64,000 nucleotides of DNA from an uncultured Nitrosomonadaceae bacterium (GCA_943787405.1 CALSMH010000005.1:1-64000), one strand, 5' to 3'. Counted from the stretch's first letter, positions 22,708 through 31,786 are shown. Notes: generated by a model not told the origin, from the sequence alone. Translations and numbers: made by a program.

Positions 22708-22737
22708 AAGCGGGGCGATCTAACGCTCGTCCCGCTT
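22708..22737 (-). promoter_or_regulatory. hairpin in the carA leader
   Basis: On the minus strand AAGCGGG-A-CGA pairs with TCG-C-CCCGCTT around an eight-base loop (GCGTTAGA), giving ten pairs with one mismatch. It lies between the promoter and the carA ribosome site. No U-run follows, so it is not a simple terminator. A role in leader RNA control is possible but unproven. Confidence 0.5.
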
Positions 22738-22752
22738 CACTAATTTACGAGA

Positions 22753-22781
22753 ATTGTACGCGAAGAATGACTATTTTTCAA
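22753..22781 (-). promoter_or_regulatory. sigma-70 promoter for carAB
   Basis: On the minus strand TTGAAA (22781-22776) and TACAAT (22758-22753) are separated by exactly 17 bases. Each hexamer has five of six consensus matches. Transcription would begin near 22746, leaving a leader of about 70 bases that contains the hairpin. Confidence 0.7.
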
Positions 22782-22932
22782 TGTGAATGCCGATACTCTG
22801 CAAGAAAGGAAAGGTATCTTTTATACCACGCCAAATAGTTACAATATATTTAATGCGTTTGATAATACCGCAAGACTAAAATTAAAAAATATTCATTTTT
22901 GCCTAAATATTTTATAGGTGCTTTTTATCAAA

Positions 22933-23700
22933 TTATCCAACCAGATGATTCGTAATCGCTACAAATTGTGAAATGGATAGATTTTCAGCACGCAGTCTAG
23001 GCTCAATTTCCAATGCCTCGAAGTCTTCTGGGTTTAAGTAATCTTGTAATGTATTGCGGAGGGTCTTACGCCTTTGTGAGAATGCAGCAGCAACAATAGT
23101 AGAAAATAATATTTCCTTATTCTCGTCTACCATTTTTTGTTTAAGCGGGATCATGCGCACAATAGCAGATTGAACTTTAGGTATTGGAAGAAAGGACTCT
23201 GGCGAAACGGTAAACAGCTGCTCCATTTCAAAATGACTTTGTAACATAATGGAAAGTCGCCCGTAGTTAGATGTAGAAGGCAAAGCAATCATGCGATCAA
23301 CAACTTCTTTTTGAAGCATGAAATGCATATCACATATATTTTTTGAAAACTTACTTAAATGAAACAAAATAGGTGTTGAAATATTGTATGGAAGATTGCC
23401 TACTATTCGCAAATTTGTTCCCAAAGTAAAAAAATCAAATTTTAATGCGTCAGATGAGTGTACTGTCAGTTCTTTTACCGTATTCTCTTTTTGAAGACGT
23501 GCAACAATGTCACGGTCAATTTCTATTACATGCAAATGATTAAGTGAACTCAGTAGCGGTTTTGTCAGCGCACCCAATCCCGGTCCAATCTCAACCAAGA
23601 GATCATTTCTTAATGGAAGGATGGCTCGTACGATATTATGTACGACTTGGGAGTCAACTAAAAAATTCTGGCTAAAACGTTTACGAGGAATATGACGCAT
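22933..23700 (-). CDS. rsmA: 16S rRNA dimethyladenosine transferase
   Basis: Also known as KsgA. Dimethylates A1518 and A1519 in the 16S 3' hairpin during 30S maturation. The 255 residues show RKRFSQNFLVD at the front, SAM motif VEIGPGLGALTKPL near 37-50, the catalytic NLPYNIST near 103-110, and a C-terminal helical domain with FSQRRKTLRN. The ATG start gives MRHIPRKRFSQNF, the usual N-terminus. It follows pdxA by 46 bases in the conserved lptD-surA-pdxA-rsmA run. The 259 bases downstream, before carA, contain the carA promoter. Confidence 0.96.
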   Translation of the reverse strand: MRHIPRKRFSQNFLVDSQVVHNIVRAILPLRNDLLVEIGPGLGALTKPLLSSLNHLHVIEIDRDIVARLQKENTVKELTVHSSDALKFDFFTLGTNLRIVGNLPYNISTPILFHLSKFSKNICDMHFMLQKEVVDRMIALPSTSNYGRLSIMLQSHFEMEQLFTVSPESFLPIPKVQSAIVRMIPLKQKMVDENKEILFSTIVAAAFSQRRKTLRNTLQDYLNPEDFEALEIEPRLRAENLSISQFVAITNHLVG

Positions 23701-23746
23701 GATCTTGAAGAGATATAAAAGATTTTATGTGGTATAAATTTGATAT

Positions 23747-24751
23747 CTATTGTTTAAGATTTCTATTTTCAATAAGCGTTACGGCCATTTCAATGGCTGC
23801 CTGTAAACTACCAGGGTCAGCTTGGCCTGTAGCAGCTAAATCTAGGGCAGTCCCATGATCTACTGAAGTACGGATTATGGGCAATCCCAGAGTAACATTC
23901 ACACCCTTACCAAAGCTTGCATGCTTCAGAACTGGCAGCCCTTGGTCATGATACATGGCGAATATACAGTCATAATTTTTTAAATATATAGGGTTAAAGA
24001 GAGTATCAGCAGGCAGAGGGCCTATCAAATTTATCCCTTCAGAACGTAATTTATTCAGTACCGGAATTATAATCTCCATCTCTTCACTACCAAGATGACC
24101 AGACTCGCCGGCATGAGGATTTAACCCTGCAACTACGATACGTGGTGAGGTAATCAAGAAATTTGTAATTAAATCATGATTGATTAGCCGTAATTTCTTT
24201 TCTAATTTTATTGGCGTAATAGCTTTAGCAACATCCTTGAGAGGAAGATGAGTTGTGGCAAGTGTTACACGCATACCACCCCCAACTAACATCATTACTA
24301 CCTGAGAATTAGTAAGCTGAGATAAGTACTCGGTATGGCCGGTAAAAGCTATACCCGCATCATTAATTACCCCCTTATGCACTGGTGTGGTTACAGCTGC
24401 ATCAAATTCCCCACTACAACAACCCTCAACTGCTCGTTCTAAAATTTTTAGAACATACCTGGAATTAGTTGAATCAAGTACTCCTGGAATTGACGGTTTT
24501 TCCAAAGGAACATGCAACACCTGTAAGCTACCAGGCTTATGATTATCTATAGTGGCTGGAGAATAATCCAGCAATTCAAGTGAACACTGCATTATTTTTG
24601 CTCGATCCCGCAGTAAATTCTTGTCTGCAATTACAATCAATTTACATGGCAACTCCTTCTGTGCAATTTGCACACAGAGGTCTGGTCCAACCCCGGCCGG
24701 CTCGCCAGCAGTAAGGATTAGAGTTGGATTGATAAAGTTGACTGGGGTCAC
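23747..24751 (-). CDS. pdxA: 4-hydroxythreonine-4-phosphate dehydrogenase
   Basis: Oxidises 4-phosphohydroxy-L-threonine in pyridoxal phosphate synthesis. The 334 residues show LILTAGEPAGVGPDL near the front, TTPVHKGVINDAGIAFTGHTEYL near 135-155 with a metal-binding histidine, VAGLNPHAGESGHLG near 208-222, FAMYHDQGLPVLKH near 262-275, and SVDHGTALDLAATGQA. The start is GTG (24751); no in-frame ATG is close. It begins 18 bases after the surA stop, so translation may be coupled. Confidence 0.95.
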   Translation of the reverse strand: MTPVNFINPTLILTAGEPAGVGPDLCVQIAQKELPCKLIVIADKNLLRDRAKIMQCSLELLDYSPATIDNHKPGSLQVLHVPLEKPSIPGVLDSTNSRYVLKILERAVEGCCSGEFDAAVTTPVHKGVINDAGIAFTGHTEYLSQLTNSQVVMMLVGGGMRVTLATTHLPLKDVAKAITPIKLEKKLRLINHDLITNFLITSPRIVVAGLNPHAGESGHLGSEEMEIIIPVLNKLRSEGINLIGPLPADTLFNPIYLKNYDCIFAMYHDQGLPVLKHASFGKGVNVTLGLPIIRTSVDHGTALDLAATGQADPGSLQAAIEMAVTLIENRNLKQ

Positions 24752-24769
24752 TGTATTAATGAGTGAAAC

Positions 24770-26095
24770 CTAAATATCCTCGGTGCGGTATTCAACGTAA
24801 GCTCGATCCCGCAATTGTTGTAACCATTCTTGATAAGCTGGGTCAGACTTACGCGCACGTATTGTTTTAGTTGCTTCTTGACGCTGCCGTTCGTTACTCA
24901 CGTCTTTGCTTCGGCGCTCTATGACTTGAATCAAATGCCAGCCAAAAGTAGACTGTACAGGACCGCTGATCTCCCCTGGCTGGAGCATGTCCATAGCTTT
25001 TTCAAATTCAGGTACAGTGTCACCTGGCGAGACCCAATCCAGATCACCACCTTTATCACCACTAGGATCTTCAGAATGAATTTTAGCTAATTCTTCGAAG
25101 TCCGAACCGTTATCTAAACGCTCTTTCAAACGAATTACACGGATTTTGGCATCATTTTCAGATGTTAGTTGACTTACTTTTATAAGAATATGACGAACAT
25201 TAGTTTGTTCTATCACTACCGCCTTGCCGCCTCCTCCACCTCCACGCCGATCGTGTAGCTTAAGAATATGGAAACCACTTGGGCTTTTAATTATTGGCGT
25301 AAATACATTCTGGGGTGTGGATTTTAATTCTTTAGAAAATTTTGTTGGCAGTTGTGCTGCCGGACGCCAGCCAAGCTTGCCGCCCTCTAAAGCATCAGCA
25401 GCATCAGAAAATTCAGCGGCCACCTGTGCAAAATCATTACCATTCTTTAACTTAGCCAGAGCTTCCTCCGCGCGTTTACGCTTCTCTTCAATTCTTTCCG
25501 GGCTTGCTAGATCTGGAATTCTTATCATAATATGAGAAAGGTGGTATTCGTCTAAATTTGCAGATGATTGCTCCTGGTTATAAAGAAAATTATCTATTTC
25601 ACTTTCAGATATCCTTATTTTATTGATTACTTGACGATCTTTTAAACGAACTAAAAGCATCTCATTTCTAATTTCTTCACGGAATTTATCGTAACTAATT
25701 CCTTCCTTACCAAGAAGCTCAAAGAACTCCTCTTTATTCATTTTATTTGCATTTGCAATTCGATTAAGTGCTTTTTCAAGTTCAACATCAGCCACCTCCA
25801 TACCTATCTCATGTGCAAGTTGAACCTGCACGCGGGTTAGAATTTCTCTTTCCATCACCTGGTCTTCCAAAACATCTCTAGGTGGAGGCTCTATCCCCTG
25901 TTTCTGCAATTGCTTTATACTGAGATTGAGCACCTCGTCCAGCTCTTGCCGTGTTATACATTCTCCATTTACGACCACAACTATATGGTCAATAGGTTTG
26001 GCAGCTCCTATATCATCAAGGTTTTCTGCAACTACAGTAGCTGCCACAAACCAGGTGGAAAATAATAACAAATAAAATAAATATTTAATTTTCAT
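24770..26095 (-). CDS. surA: periplasmic chaperone and peptidyl-prolyl isomerase SurA
   Basis: Escorts unfolded outer-membrane proteins, including LptD, through the periplasm. The frame opens at a TTG (26137), but an ATG at 26095 gives a clean signal peptide (MKIKYLFYLLLFSTWFVAA, cleavage around VVA-E), so that start is chosen (441 residues). Next come the SurA N-domain (VVNGECITRQELDEV), a first parvulin domain at about 165-280 (HLSHIMIRI to GFHILKLHDRR), and a second at about 290-400 (RHILIKVSQL to GWHLIQVIERR). A GGGGGG stretch joins the two domains. It lies directly downstream of its client lptD. Confidence 0.94.
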   Translation of the reverse strand: MKIKYLFYLLLFSTWFVAATVVAENLDDIGAAKPIDHIVVVVNGECITRQELDEVLNLSIKQLQKQGIEPPPRDVLEDQVMEREILTRVQVQLAHEIGMEVADVELEKALNRIANANKMNKEEFFELLGKEGISYDKFREEIRNEMLLVRLKDRQVINKIRISESEIDNFLYNQEQSSANLDEYHLSHIMIRIPDLASPERIEEKRKRAEEALAKLKNGNDFAQVAAEFSDAADALEGGKLGWRPAAQLPTKFSKELKSTPQNVFTPIIKSPSGFHILKLHDRRGGGGGGKAVVIEQTNVRHILIKVSQLTSENDAKIRVIRLKERLDNGSDFEELAKIHSEDPSGDKGGDLDWVSPGDTVPEFEKAMDMLQPGEISGPVQSTFGWHLIQVIERRSKDVSNERQRQEATKTIRARKSDPAYQEWLQQLRDRAYVEYRTEDI

Positions 26096-26162
26096 CTTAA
26101 GACATTGAAACAAAAGATCTAGAACATTTAAATACAAAGAATGCTATGTTTATAATTTTAAC

Positions 26163-28874
26163 TCATCGCAACTCTGAATCATCATTTTCATTTCTCCTTC
26201 CGTCGAAATTAGTATATCCGGGAATACCCCTCGTAAGAATCCTAAGTGGGTCAGAGCCGATTTGCATTATGCCACCGAGCTCTAGCTGTAAAAAGAAAGT
26301 AGTATTTGTTCTTGTCGATGAAGTACGAAGCCTCTGGCCCACAAAACGTACGGTCCAGCAACAAGCGTTATACTCAAGCCCAATAAGTTCTGAAATAGCG
26401 CTAGTGTTTCTGAGCGAGTAGTTTTGACGAGCCACGGCCCGCAATCTTTTTGTTATTGGCCACTGTGCTGAAATATCATACTGCGCTAATACGCCACGGG
26501 TGTAGCGGTAGCCAAGGTTTATCACTTTACCTATTTCCGGCTGATAGCTAATAATTGAACGCATTACATCGGTACGGCTCTTACTATGGTCAATTTGCAT
26601 TGTGTGCTTAGCACTCAAAGATGGTGTAATATTCCCTGTCAATTTAACGATAATATCCGAATTTCTTTTTGGATTTTCCACCACCCCAACCCGGGATTTT
26701 GTTAAATTCACCTGTTTTGCAACTGCCACACGAAACCGCTCAACGCCGGTATTTTCATCAATTAGACGCGATGTGAGTGACATAGTAACCCGATTTGCAT
26801 CATTGATTCGATCGTTGCCGCTAAACTTATTTTCAGAGAATATTCTACCAAAGCTAAAACCCTGTATACCAGTATCAAATTTAGGAATATGGCTTTGATT
26901 TTTATATGGAACATAAACATAGAAAAGCCGTGGCTCAACAGTTTGGCTAAATCCCTCTCCAAATATTTTAGTTTCACGGGTAGCTGTAAGACCGCTATCC
27001 AGACTCATAATTGGTAAAGTACGGTTTATGTTCTTTTCTGGTATATTTTCAGTTGGGCGATCCAGCATGTACCCAGTATGGTGTACGCCGAATTTGGGTG
27101 TAATAAACCCAAATGAGTTTTCTATAGGCTTACTGACATTAGGAAAGAATGTGTAACGTTTACCATCGACTTTATCTGGGTCTATGCCTTCATTTCTGTG
27201 AGCAAACTCTGTATAGCTAGTGTCTAATTCCAAATCAACTCCAAATACATCGCGTTGTGTTGCTCTCAGAAGAATTTGCGGTAATTTTTTGTATGGCGCG
27301 GAAGCAAGCCTAGCTGGATCCTGAACAGTCTGATACTGCGAAGCTTGGGCGCTAAAAGTTAAGATGCCGCTCTTACCAAACATGCCTGAGTATCCCAGCC
27401 TTGCCTGCTGCAATAGTTGGGTCCTGGAGGTTATTTTAAGGCCCTTTCCTAGATCGCGAAAGAAAAGGTTATCTGAAACCCTATTGTAGTCAAGTCCAAC
27501 ATTCCAACCCTTACCCAGACCCTGTTGATGTTTGAATTGAACGCGATTACGGTTCTCCTCTGTCATGTCATCATTTGGAAGAATATCAAAAATGATGTCT
27601 CCCTTTAGCGTTTTTGTCACATAACGAAGTTCGTTGTTCACCATTATCCCGCGTTTTGACATAGCCCTAGCCCCGATTGTCGCATCTATATTAGGCGCAA
27701 TATTCCAATAAAACGGTACAGAAACATCGAGGCCAGTTCTGCCATTTGTACTATACGTGGGAGCAAGAAGCCCTGTCTTACGTTCTCCGCTATATGAGAA
27801 GCTTCCCCATGGTGTATAACCTATCGGCACACCTAGAAATTTTAGTATGGCGCCATGAGCAGTACCCGTTTTCTCGTTGTCATCCAAATTCAGCTCGTCA
27901 GCCTCAAGCATCCAGTCCTCATTTCCCTCGGGGCAAGTAGTATACCGAGCTTGTTTATACTGATATTGGTTATTCCCCTTCATGGAAAGTGTTTTAGCAT
28001 ATCCCCTTTCACTACCATCTTTTAGTTGAAAAGTTGGGTTTTCCATCTCGCCAATTTTGCTCTCTAGATTCATCTTAAGACGTGAGCCTTCTGCTATGTC
28101 CAGCGGCCGCTCAATACGGACACCGCCTTCAACTTCGATATCATCGGAATCTTGATAATATTTCATTCGATCTGCTGTGATAATTTGCTCTTCGGTACGT
28201 AGCTCAGCATTACCAATACCTTCAATTTCTAACTCATCGTGACCCTGTATAAGATCAGCTTGTATAAATACAGGCTTTTCGTTGTTCTCTGTTTCTACGC
28301 TGTACTCCACTGTTTCACGGTCAATTCTTAATTTCCGTGATAGTGGCTTCATCAATGCAATTTGCTCACTATTGCGTAGTCCAGACTTGGCTATAGACTC
28401 AAGCCCCCTAATTCTTTTATTTTGTATATGTTTGGCCTTAACAAATAAAGGCCCGCTCTTAGCATTATTTTTAACGGAATTTAAGGCCAAATATTGACTA
28501 ATATTTTGCTTGGATAATGAGGCGCCATCAAATGCTGCGTGCTTATTATTACGCAGCTCTTTTTTGGCTATAGATTCAGCCTCAAATTCACTATGGTTTT
28601 GTAAAATTTTATGGGGGGGGCCATCAAATGCTACTTGGCTACTAGTGCGCAGTTCTTTTTTACCTCTAGATTCAGCCTCGAATTCACTATGGTTTTGTAA
28701 TCTCTTAGTAAGAGTTACTATAGGTTTTCTTTTAAGATTTTTTTCCTCATCTGCCGATGTTGCTATCTCACTGTCAATTATCTGCGTAGATAACTGTTCA
28801 TTGGCAGGCACATTGAAAGAAATACAAAACAAAAAAATAGACCAATAAATAGGACGGTAAAGTTTCAGTCTCAT
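26163..28874 (-). CDS. lptD: LPS-assembly protein LptD with repeated N-terminal domain
   Basis: Outer-membrane barrel that, with LptE, inserts lipopolysaccharide into the outer leaflet. The 903 residues show a signal peptide (about 1-24), an extended N-terminal region, an OstA-like jellyroll at about 200-310 (FIQADLIQGHDELEIEG, EEQIITADRMKYYQ), and a large beta-barrel domain with GVPIGYTPWGSFSYSGERKTGLLAPTY near the transition. The conserved barrel cysteine region near the C-terminus has the CC pair (YNACCW). Residues about 59-233 contain four related copies of the jellyroll segment (L/I-Q start at 59, 91, 150 and 209), which is unusual. surA follows. Confidence 0.94.
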   Translation of the reverse strand: MRLKLYRPIYWSIFLFCISFNVPANEQLSTQIIDSEIATSADEEKNLKRKPIVTLTKRLQNHSEFEAESRGKKELRTSSQVAFDGPPHKILQNHSEFEAESIAKKELRNNKHAAFDGASLSKQNISQYLALNSVKNNAKSGPLFVKAKHIQNKRIRGLESIAKSGLRNSEQIALMKPLSRKLRIDRETVEYSVETENNEKPVFIQADLIQGHDELEIEGIGNAELRTEEQIITADRMKYYQDSDDIEVEGGVRIERPLDIAEGSRLKMNLESKIGEMENPTFQLKDGSERGYAKTLSMKGNNQYQYKQARYTTCPEGNEDWMLEADELNLDDNEKTGTAHGAILKFLGVPIGYTPWGSFSYSGERKTGLLAPTYSTNGRTGLDVSVPFYWNIAPNIDATIGARAMSKRGIMVNNELRYVTKTLKGDIIFDILPNDDMTEENRNRVQFKHQQGLGKGWNVGLDYNRVSDNLFFRDLGKGLKITSRTQLLQQARLGYSGMFGKSGILTFSAQASQYQTVQDPARLASAPYKKLPQILLRATQRDVFGVDLELDTSYTEFAHRNEGIDPDKVDGKRYTFFPNVSKPIENSFGFITPKFGVHHTGYMLDRPTENIPEKNINRTLPIMSLDSGLTATRETKIFGEGFSQTVEPRLFYVYVPYKNQSHIPKFDTGIQGFSFGRIFSENKFSGNDRINDANRVTMSLTSRLIDENTGVERFRVAVAKQVNLTKSRVGVVENPKRNSDIIVKLTGNITPSLSAKHTMQIDHSKSRTDVMRSIISYQPEIGKVINLGYRYTRGVLAQYDISAQWPITKRLRAVARQNYSLRNTSAISELIGLEYNACCWTVRFVGQRLRTSSTRTNTTFFLQLELGGIMQIGSDPLRILTRGIPGYTNFDGRRNENDDSELR
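28525..28716. repeat. 96-bp direct repeat in the 5' part of lptD
   Basis: Two 96-base units (28525-28620 and 28621-28716) match closely over about their first 80 bases, including CCATCAAATGCT, TAGATTCAGCCTC and AATTCACTATGGTTTTGTAA. The tails diverge. On the coding strand they give residues 59-85 and 91-117 of LptD, both reading LQNHSEFEAES..KKELR..AFDG. The first unit ends in a run of eight G bases (eight C on the coding strand). Confidence 0.9.
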
Positions 28875-29349
28875 TTTTTATGATATCTAGCCTGAAAAAA
28901 CATATGTTTACGGTTTTATCACTGTTTTCAGGTTTGCAAGTATCGAATTACCAATATTGATGCACAACAGCACATAATTTTTATGCGATTACTCTGCATA
29001 AAAGGAGAAGCAAAACCAAGCTAATTATTAAACCTACTTGGCCATGATTTATTTGAGAATTGTTGTAAGTGTAACAAAAAACTACAGACAAGCCACATAC
29101 ATGCTCTTACTATAGGAATAGTAGAAGTATATACGCTCTAAATTAAATGATAAATTCATTGCAAATTTGCATTACACCTAAACGATAAAGAGAGAATGCG
29201 GCCCGCTTAGCAATGAAAAAAAAATAAGCAATTGATTCCATTTATTTAACTTAATTTTAAATTGAATTATTAGTACTTAGGACAAATCTATTGCCGAAGA
29301 TATAGTACGAGAATCTTTGAACGTATACTTTTGATTGGAGAACCATACT
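28875..29349. other. intergenic region between divergent lptD and mpl
   Basis: This 475-base AT-rich stretch must carry promoters in both directions, but I see no hexamer pair good enough to name. On the lptD side CCTGAAAA (28891-28898) can pair with TTTTCAGG (28925-28932) in the leader. A perfect 12-bp palindrome TGCAAATTTGCA lies at 29160-29171 and could bind a dimeric regulator. A GGAG ribosome site for mpl is at 29337-29340. No RNA gene or small coding frame is convincing. Confidence 0.4.
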
Positions 29350-30708
29350 ATGCATATCCATATTCTTGGTATCTGTGGCACCTTTATGGGCGGTATAGCA
29401 GTTATTGCTCGACAAGCTGGGCATGAAGTTACAGGTTGCGATTCTAGTGTCTATCCCCCCATGAGTACTCAGCTTGAGTCTCATGGCATTAAATTAATTG
29501 AAGGGTATGATCCTAATCAAATTGAGCTTAAACCAGATATATTTGTAATTGGTAACGTTGTTTCTAGGGGAAACCTATTAATGGAGGAGATATTAAATCG
29601 TAATTTACAATATATCTCTGCACCTCAATGGCTCTCAGAAAATGTACTTAAGGACAAATGGGTACTAGCTGTTTCTGGCACCCATGGCAAGACTACGACG
29701 AGCTCAATGTTGGCATGGATACTAGAGTACGCCGGAATGAAGCCGGGGTTTCTTATTGGAGGGATACCTGAGAATTTTAGTGTTTCAGCCAGACTAAGCA
29801 GTGATTCACCCTTCTTTGTTATTGAAGCTGATGAGTACGATACTGCTTTCTTTGACAAGCGTTCCAAATTCGTACATCTGCAGCCCAGAACAGCAATCCT
29901 CAATAATCTGGAGTTCGATCATTCTGATATATTCGTCGATCTTGCTTCCATAATGCAACAATTTCATCATTTTGTACGGTTAATCCCAAAAAATGGCCTG
30001 ATAATCACTAATGGCCGGGAAGAGAACTTAGAAGAAGTTCTTGCCAAGGGGTGTTGGACGGCAATAGAGAAAATAGGAGTCGATGATGGTTGGCAAGCTA
30101 GGGCTCTGGGTAATGACAGTACTGATATTTCGTTTAGGGGAAAATCGCAGGGCACTTTGAATTGGGGACTGATGGGGGAACATAACCGGATGAATGCTTT
30201 GGCCGCACTAGCTGCTGCTCATCATGCCGGTGTAACAATTGAAATAGGAATCACAGCGCTGAGAAAATTTAAAAATGTCAAACGCCGAATGGAGTTATGC
30301 GGTGTAGCGAATGAAATTACTGTGTATGATGACTTTGCACATCACCCTACAGCGATTCAGACAACCTTGGAAGGTTTAAGAAATAAAATAAATGATGCGC
30401 GAATTATTGCGGTATTGGAACCTCGTTCTAATACCATGAGAATGGGCACATGGCAGGACCGTCTTGCTGAATGCCTCAAAGCCGCTGATTTAGTATTTTG
30501 TTATACATCAAATTTGGGATGGGACGTGGAGGAGGCGTTAAAACCCATAGGCTCAAGAGCTGTGAGCAGCGATAATCTTGAGAAATTAATTGAAGCAATC
30601 ACCGTAGCTACACATCCAGGTGATTATGTGCTGATCATGAGCAACGGGGGGTTTGGTGGTATACAAGAAAAGATTCTTAAGTCGCTAAATACCATCCATC
30701 AGTCATAA
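29350..30708 (+). CDS. mpl: UDP-MurNAc tripeptide ligase (Mpl), peptidoglycan recycling
   Basis: Attaches the recycled tripeptide L-Ala-gamma-D-Glu-meso-DAP to UDP-MurNAc. The 452 residues follow the Mur ligase plan: MHIHILGICGTFMGGIA at the front, the ATP loop AVSGTHGKTTTSSMLAW near 105-121, EADEYDTAFFDKRSKF near 167-182, LNNLEFDHSDIF, NWGLMGEHNRMNALAA near 276-290, and VYDDFAHHPTAI near 325. The frame extends upstream to a TTG (29335), but the ATG at 29350 has a GGAG site nine bases before it and gives the usual N-terminus. It is transcribed away from lptD. Confidence 0.95.
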   Translation: MHIHILGICGTFMGGIAVIARQAGHEVTGCDSSVYPPMSTQLESHGIKLIEGYDPNQIELKPDIFVIGNVVSRGNLLMEEILNRNLQYISAPQWLSENVLKDKWVLAVSGTHGKTTTSSMLAWILEYAGMKPGFLIGGIPENFSVSARLSSDSPFFVIEADEYDTAFFDKRSKFVHLQPRTAILNNLEFDHSDIFVDLASIMQQFHHFVRLIPKNGLIITNGREENLEEVLAKGCWTAIEKIGVDDGWQARALGNDSTDISFRGKSQGTLNWGLMGEHNRMNALAALAAAHHAGVTIEIGITALRKFKNVKRRMELCGVANEITVYDDFAHHPTAIQTTLEGLRNKINDARIIAVLEPRSNTMRMGTWQDRLAECLKAADLVFCYTSNLGWDVEEALKPIGSRAVSSDNLEKLIEAITVATHPGDYVLIMSNGGFGGIQEKILKSLNTIHQS

Positions 30709-30788
30709 ATAGGTCTGTTATTTAGCGAATGAACTGGTGTATGTATAAGAGGAATAAATAGACCCTAAATTAAAGAAGTAGCAGACTA

Positions 30789-30823
30789 TGCCGACACTAG
30801 ATTGGCGGCAATTTCTTATCTTC
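30789..30823. terminator. possible terminator between convergent mpl and ureD
   Basis: TGCCG (30789-30793) pairs with CGGCA (30806-30810) around a 12-base loop, followed by ATTTCTTATCTTC and a later T-run. The stem is short and the U-tract broken, so this is only a weak candidate for ending mpl transcription. Confidence 0.3.
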
Positions 30824-30931
30824 TATATTTTTTGTAATTCTTTAGACTTAAATTTGACGAACTACTATTTTTAATAAACAGGCAAAAATTAGAAAAAGAG
30901 TTAACGTTTATATTATCTCCAAATATCTACT

Positions 30932-31786
30932 CTAAAAAGCACAAACCTTATCCTTCTTACTAGAAACAGAATCCTCTTTTCTGTCCCAGAAAAAATCCCT
31001 TATCTGTTGAAAGCAATTAAATAATTGCTCCCCCCCATTTCCTAAAACCCTCAACACAAAACCATTTGCAGCCATTTCAGAGACCCCGAAAGAAATATTT
31101 TCCTCATTTTTAATAATCCCTAAAACCTCCTCTATTAAATCGCAAATGCTATGGGAACCCTTAGTGTTCATATATATAAAAGTAGCTTGATGAGTATATT
31201 CTTCTAACTGAATAACTGTATTAACTGAGTGAATTTTAGGTTCAAGTATTATTTTGTCCTTTAGAACCAAAAGATCATTAAAATAAATCTCAGTCACATT
31301 TTGAAAATAAGTAAACTTAAATATTTCACCCGATATTTTCTTATTAGGGTAAATATTTTCAGAATTTTTTCGACCACAAGTTACAACTTCACCTAAAATT
31401 AATTCACAATCTTTATCAAGATTAATAACAGTACGATTCCTAAATATAGAGCTCTCCTGCGGTACAACTGGGTGTGGAACATAACAAAAAGAACTATTAG
31501 GAGCGAGGCTTACTTTCGTTGTCTGCGAAGAACCCTTCTTCATGTTATACAGACGTTGGTAAGATTGGGTCTGTAATTGGAATCGACTATTTTCCTCTAT
31601 ATTAATTTCTATCTCATGGTTATCTGAATCTAATAAACCAGGAGATGAACTTCCAAGCATCATATACAAAGAACCATCATCTTTAACTTGTCCAACATTT
31701 GTAATTCGAAAGGGAACGCTAACATAGCTATCCATTAAGTATGACTTTCCTTCCTTAAAACCTGCTCTAATATATAAATTGGCCAT
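30932..31786 (-). CDS. ureD: urease accessory protein UreD, isolated copy
   Basis: UreD (UreH in Helicobacter) binds apo-urease and, with UreF and UreG, helps deliver nickel. The 284 residues match this family across the length: LYIRAGFKEGKSYLMDSYVS, MMLGSSSPGLLDSDNHEIEI, the central LQTQSYQRLYNMKKGSSQ near 92-109, VPHPVVPQESSIFRN near 126-140, EVVTCGRKN, and KFTYFQNVTEIYFNDLLVLKD. No ureABC or ureEFG gene is present within 30 kb on either side. The sequence style (SSSPG, SQSYQR) looks more like UreD of Bacteroidota or Campylobacterota than the usual betaproteobacterial form; this is from memory. By eye it is somewhat more AT-rich than its neighbours. The frame is intact. Confidence 0.82.
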   Translation of the reverse strand: MANLYIRAGFKEGKSYLMDSYVSVPFRITNVGQVKDDGSLYMMLGSSSPGLLDSDNHEIEINIEENSRFQLQTQSYQRLYNMKKGSSQTTKVSLAPNSSFCYVPHPVVPQESSIFRNRTVINLDKDCELILGEVVTCGRKNSENIYPNKKISGEIFKFTYFQNVTEIYFNDLLVLKDKIILEPKIHSVNTVIQLEEYTHQATFIYMNTKGSHSICDLIEEVLGIIKNEENISFGVSEMAANGFVLRVLGNGGEQLFNCFQQIRDFFWDRKEDSVSSKKDKVCAF

